Program-made: the position numbers and the translations under genes
Source of the DNA: Betaproteobacteria bacterium
Lineage (GTDB): Bacteria > Pseudomonadota > Gammaproteobacteria > Burkholderiales > SG8-39
Length of the DNA: 6,112 nucleotides
Reading direction: 5' to 3'
Assembly: GCA_005884335.1 (NCBI GenBank)
Contig: VBCJ01000220.1
Coordinates: 1-6,112, forward strand
The notes under the pieces: generated by a model
What the model saw: only the letters and a program-made list of their open reading frames with translations
The model's database searches: none
Told to the model about the DNA's origin: nothing
Shown: piece by piece, positions 4,715 through 6,112 of the stretch
Layout: every line of letters begins with the position of its first letter
Numbering within the stretch: the first letter of the stretch is position 1

Positions 4715-5122
4715 CTAGGTGTTGACCACAGGCACGGCCGGGGCACGCGGAATCAGGAGCCACAGCGCGATGTAGACGAGGATCCCAAGACCGCACGCCA
4801 GGGCGAGCAGGATGAACGCGACCCGGAAAAGGACGGGATCGATCTCGAACCGTTCTCCGAGGCCGCCGCACACGCCCCCGATCTTGCGATCGGAGCTCGA
4901 CAGATACAGCCGCTTCACAGGGCGGGGCTCGCCCTGCGCGCCCGTCTTTTCGGGGACCATGATCCAAAGGATCAGATAGCCGAGCGCCCCGACCCCGCCG
5001 AAAAGGAGCGACACGAGGAAGAACAGGCGAAAGAAGACCGGGTCGAGATCGAAATAGTCGCCGAGGCCGCCGCAGACGCCGGCGATCTTCCTGTCCTCGA
5101 CGAATCGATGAAGTTTTTTCAT
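4715..5122 (-). CDS. Small membrane protein with two tandem PspC domains
   Basis: This 135-residue protein contains two copies of the PspC domain. Copy 1 (about 2-58) has DRKIAGVCGGLGDYFDLDP at 10-28 and a hydrophobic stretch at 29-56 ending LILWIMVPEK. Copy 2 (about 71-127) has DRKIGGVCGGLGERFEIDP at 78-96 and a hydrophobic stretch at 97-125 ending IALWLLIPRA. PspC is the inner-membrane component of the phage-shock response to envelope damage, but stand-alone PspC-domain proteins are common and often uncharacterised, and no pspA or pspF lies nearby. I chose ATG 5122 because GAGGG lies just upstream and both domains are complete; the open frame continues upstream to 5470 but runs antisense through the next gene's promoter and signal peptide. 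A perfect TTGACA lies upstream at 5159-5164, with a poor -10. Confidence 0.88.
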   Translation of the reverse strand: MKKLHRFVEDRKIAGVCGGLGDYFDLDPVFFRLFFLVSLLFGGVGALGYLILWIMVPEKTGAQGEPRPVKRLYLSSSDRKIGGVCGGLGERFEIDPVLFRVAFILLALACGLGILVYIALWLLIPRAPAVPVVNT

Positions 5123-5135
5123 GCCGCCCTCGCCA

Positions 5136-5164
5136 ATCTTCCCGGCAAGCGAATAGAGTGTCAA
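5136..5164 (-). promoter_or_regulatory. Possible PspC-gene promoter
   Basis: TTGACA (5159-5164, minus strand) is a perfect -35 box. A poor -10, GAAGAT (5136-5141), follows at 17 bp. The predicted start would lie only a few bases before the ribosome binding site, which is too short for comfort, so either the -10 is elsewhere or the match is chance. Confidence 0.25.
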
Positions 5165-5214
5165 CCTAGCAGGCGGCCCTGGAAGAAGGCAAACACAACC
5201 CATTGGAGGCTGAC

Positions 5215-5352
5215 GTGGCCCAGTCACGCACGAGAAAGGGAGTCGACAAGCATCGAGTCGTACCTGGAATTCACGCAGTCCTGGGTGCGCTACCACGACA
5301 GATACGAGCTCTAACGTCGCTTCCGCGGCGGGGAATTTTGACGTATCGTTGA
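5215..5352 (+). CDS. Possible 45-residue small ORF in the divergent intergenic gap
   Basis: A GTG at 5215 with GGAGG five bases upstream (5205-5209) opens 45 codons to a TGA at 5350-5352. The product begins MAQSRTRKGVDKHRV and is basic and low in complexity, with no recognisable domain. A different frame over the same bases gives a more protein-like end (SIESYLEFTQSWVRYHDRYE) stopping at 5314 but has no ATG or GTG start in this gap. The 259-bp gap between PspC and the HbpS-like gene otherwise holds only promoter-like pieces. Either a small gene, a frameshifted remnant, or noise. Confidence 0.2.
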   Translation: MAQSRTRKGVDKHRVVPGIHAVLGALPRQIRALTSLPRRGILTYR

Positions 5353-5381
5353 TGTCCCCAAAACCGATAGGGAGAAACCCA

Positions 5382-5900
5382 ATGTCACGAATTTCAGCAG
5401 GACTGCAAGTGCTCGCGCTCGTCGCCGGCGCCGCCGCGGCGGGAGCCCAGGCACAGGGGCTGGTTACCACGCATAAATTGTCGGCGGCGCTGGCGAACCA
5501 GCTCGTGGGCGATTCGGTCGCGACCTGCGCGCAGAAGGGTTACCAGGTGGTTGCGGTCGTCGTCGATCTCGACGGCGTCCGCCAGGCCGTGCTGCGCGGC
5601 GACGGCGCGCCGATCCACTCGATGGACAACGCCTATTACAAGGCCTACACGATCGCGTCGCTTGGCCTGTCGCGCAAGGAAGAGAGCACCAAGCAGATCG
5701 CCGACCGCATCGCGAAGAACCCGCCGACCAACGTGCCGCAGACCCAGTTGCCGAACGTGACCTACGCGCAGGGCGCGATCGCCATCATGGCCGGTGGCAA
5801 CACCATCGGCGGCCTCGGAGTGAGCGGCGCTCCCGGCGGCCAGTTCGACGAAGAGTGCGCGCGCGCGGCCCTCGCGAAGATCAAGGATCGGATGAAATAG
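5382..5900 (+). CDS. Secreted HbpS/GlcG-like (DUF336) protein
   Basis: This 172-residue protein has a Sec signal peptide at 1-25 (hydrophobic core VLALVAGAAAAG, likely cleavage after AQAQ or nearby). It is followed by one heme-binding HbpS/GlcG domain (about 27-170). Family landmarks are VVAVVVDLDGVRQAVLRGDGA at 56-76, DNAYYKAYT at 82-90 and, near the C-terminus, AIMAGGNTIGGLGVSGAPGGQFDEECA at 134-160, the most conserved part. HbpS binds heme extracellularly in Streptomyces and GlcG accompanies glycolate genes in E. coli, but most exported family members have no proven role. ATG 5382 is chosen because GGGAG lies 8 nt upstream and the signal peptide starts at once; an upstream TTG/ATG at 5349-5354 lies before that site. 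The hydrolase downstream is 26 bp away and may be co-transcribed. Confidence 0.9.
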   Translation: MSRISAGLQVLALVAGAAAAGAQAQGLVTTHKLSAALANQLVGDSVATCAQKGYQVVAVVVDLDGVRQAVLRGDGAPIHSMDNAYYKAYTIASLGLSRKEESTKQIADRIAKNPPTNVPQTQLPNVTYAQGAIAIMAGGNTIGGLGVSGAPGGQFDEECARAALAKIKDRMK

Positions 5901-5926
5901 CGCACGATCGCCTGCCTCCACCCGCC

Positions 5927-6112
5927 GTGAGTGCCCCAACTTCGTGGCGGGTGAGAGTCGGCGAAGAGGAAACCTCCGCGGTATTCGAGCCTGCGCTCGC
6001 GCCGGCGGGCGGCGCGCTCTTCGTCTGCGCGCACGGCGCCGGCGGCCACATGGCAGATCGCGGCATGCTCGCGGTGGCCGAGCACCTGCGCAGGTGCGGG
6101 CTCGGCGTCGTC
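5927..6112 (+). CDS. Alpha/beta hydrolase, N-terminal part (3' end cut by window)
   Basis: The frame is open from GTG 5927 to the last base, 62 codons. After a short N-terminal segment a strand leads into LFVCAHGAGGHMADRGM (about residues 31-47). The HGAGG oxyanion turn followed by a helix (LAVAEHLRRCG) and a new strand (LGVV) is the start of an alpha/beta hydrolase, most like the KANL3/Tex30 or dienelactone-hydrolase-type group. The nucleophile and other catalytic residues lie beyond the window. No clear Shine-Dalgarno precedes GTG 5927 or the alternative in-frame GTG 5951, so the start is uncertain. It follows the HbpS-like gene by 26 bp on the same strand. Confidence 0.75.
   Translation, partial: MSAPTSWRVRVGEEETSAVFEPALAPAGGALFVCAHGAGGHMADRGMLAVAEHLRRCGLGVV

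Noticed and set aside
4634..5314. Plus-strand open frame of 226 codons across the PspC gene
   Set aside because: It is mostly antisense to the tandem PspC gene, which has clear duplicated domains; only the last part (after 5200) is considered as a possible separate small frame.
5329..5372. TTGACG as a -35 box for the HbpS-like gene
   Set aside because: No acceptable -10 lies 16 to 18 bp downstream (AAACCG), so I did not annotate a promoter there.
5123..5470. Upstream in-frame extension of the PspC protein
   Set aside because: It would run antisense through the HbpS-like gene's promoter, ribosome binding site and signal peptide, and it adds no recognisable domain; ATG 5122 has its own ribosome binding site.
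5394..5939. Minus-strand open frame of 181 codons opposite the HbpS-like gene
   Set aside because: It mirrors a gene with clear family motifs and a signal peptide; its own product has no recognisable pattern.

Overview
This is a GC-rich proteobacterial chromosome segment, most likely from a betaproteobacterium. The evidence for that is the typical Hsp15 (HslR), the DedA-rhodanese fusion, the GC-biased third codon positions, and a ribosome binding site that mirrors the 3' end of a betaproteobacterial-type 16S rRNA (GGATCACCTCCTTTC). I see no tRNA, rRNA, insertion sequence, CRISPR array or phage gene.

Layout. (1) 1-702, plus strand: the C-terminal half of an MFS transporter, cut by the window edge. 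(2) 707-1516, minus: an exported alpha/beta hydrolase of the hydroxynitrile lyase/methylesterase-like group, convergent with the transporter with 4 bp between them. (3) 1648-2667, minus: a toxin-antitoxin cassette in which a Phd/YefM-type antitoxin precedes a zeta-toxin-like P-loop kinase. It has its own consensus-like promoter with nested repeats at 2694-2728. An 8-bp all-GC hairpin fills the gap between antitoxin stop and toxin start. (4) 2737-4490, minus: a compact set of lipoprotein, hslR and DedA-rhodanese membrane protein with 10-bp gaps, apparently one operon. (5) 4504-4708, minus: a leader-like unit with a promoter, an unusually long Shine-Dalgarno sequence, a 27-codon reading frame with internal hairpins, and a Rho-independent terminator ending just before the lipoprotein ribosome binding site. 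(6) 4715-5122, minus: a small membrane protein with two tandem PspC domains. (7) 5382-5900, plus: a secreted HbpS/GlcG-like (DUF336) protein, followed by (8) 5927 to the window end, plus: the start of an alpha/beta hydrolase with an HGAGG oxyanion motif.

How they may work together. The lipoprotein-hslR-DedA operon joins an envelope lipoprotein, a ribosome-rescue heat-shock protein and a membrane protein with a sulfur-transfer domain. PspC is also an envelope-stress family, so 2737-5122 reads as an envelope/heat-stress neighbourhood. The leader with small frame and terminator sits where an attenuator would, and is the most interesting and least explained element here. The toxin-antitoxin cassette is self-contained, with its own promoter and putative operator.
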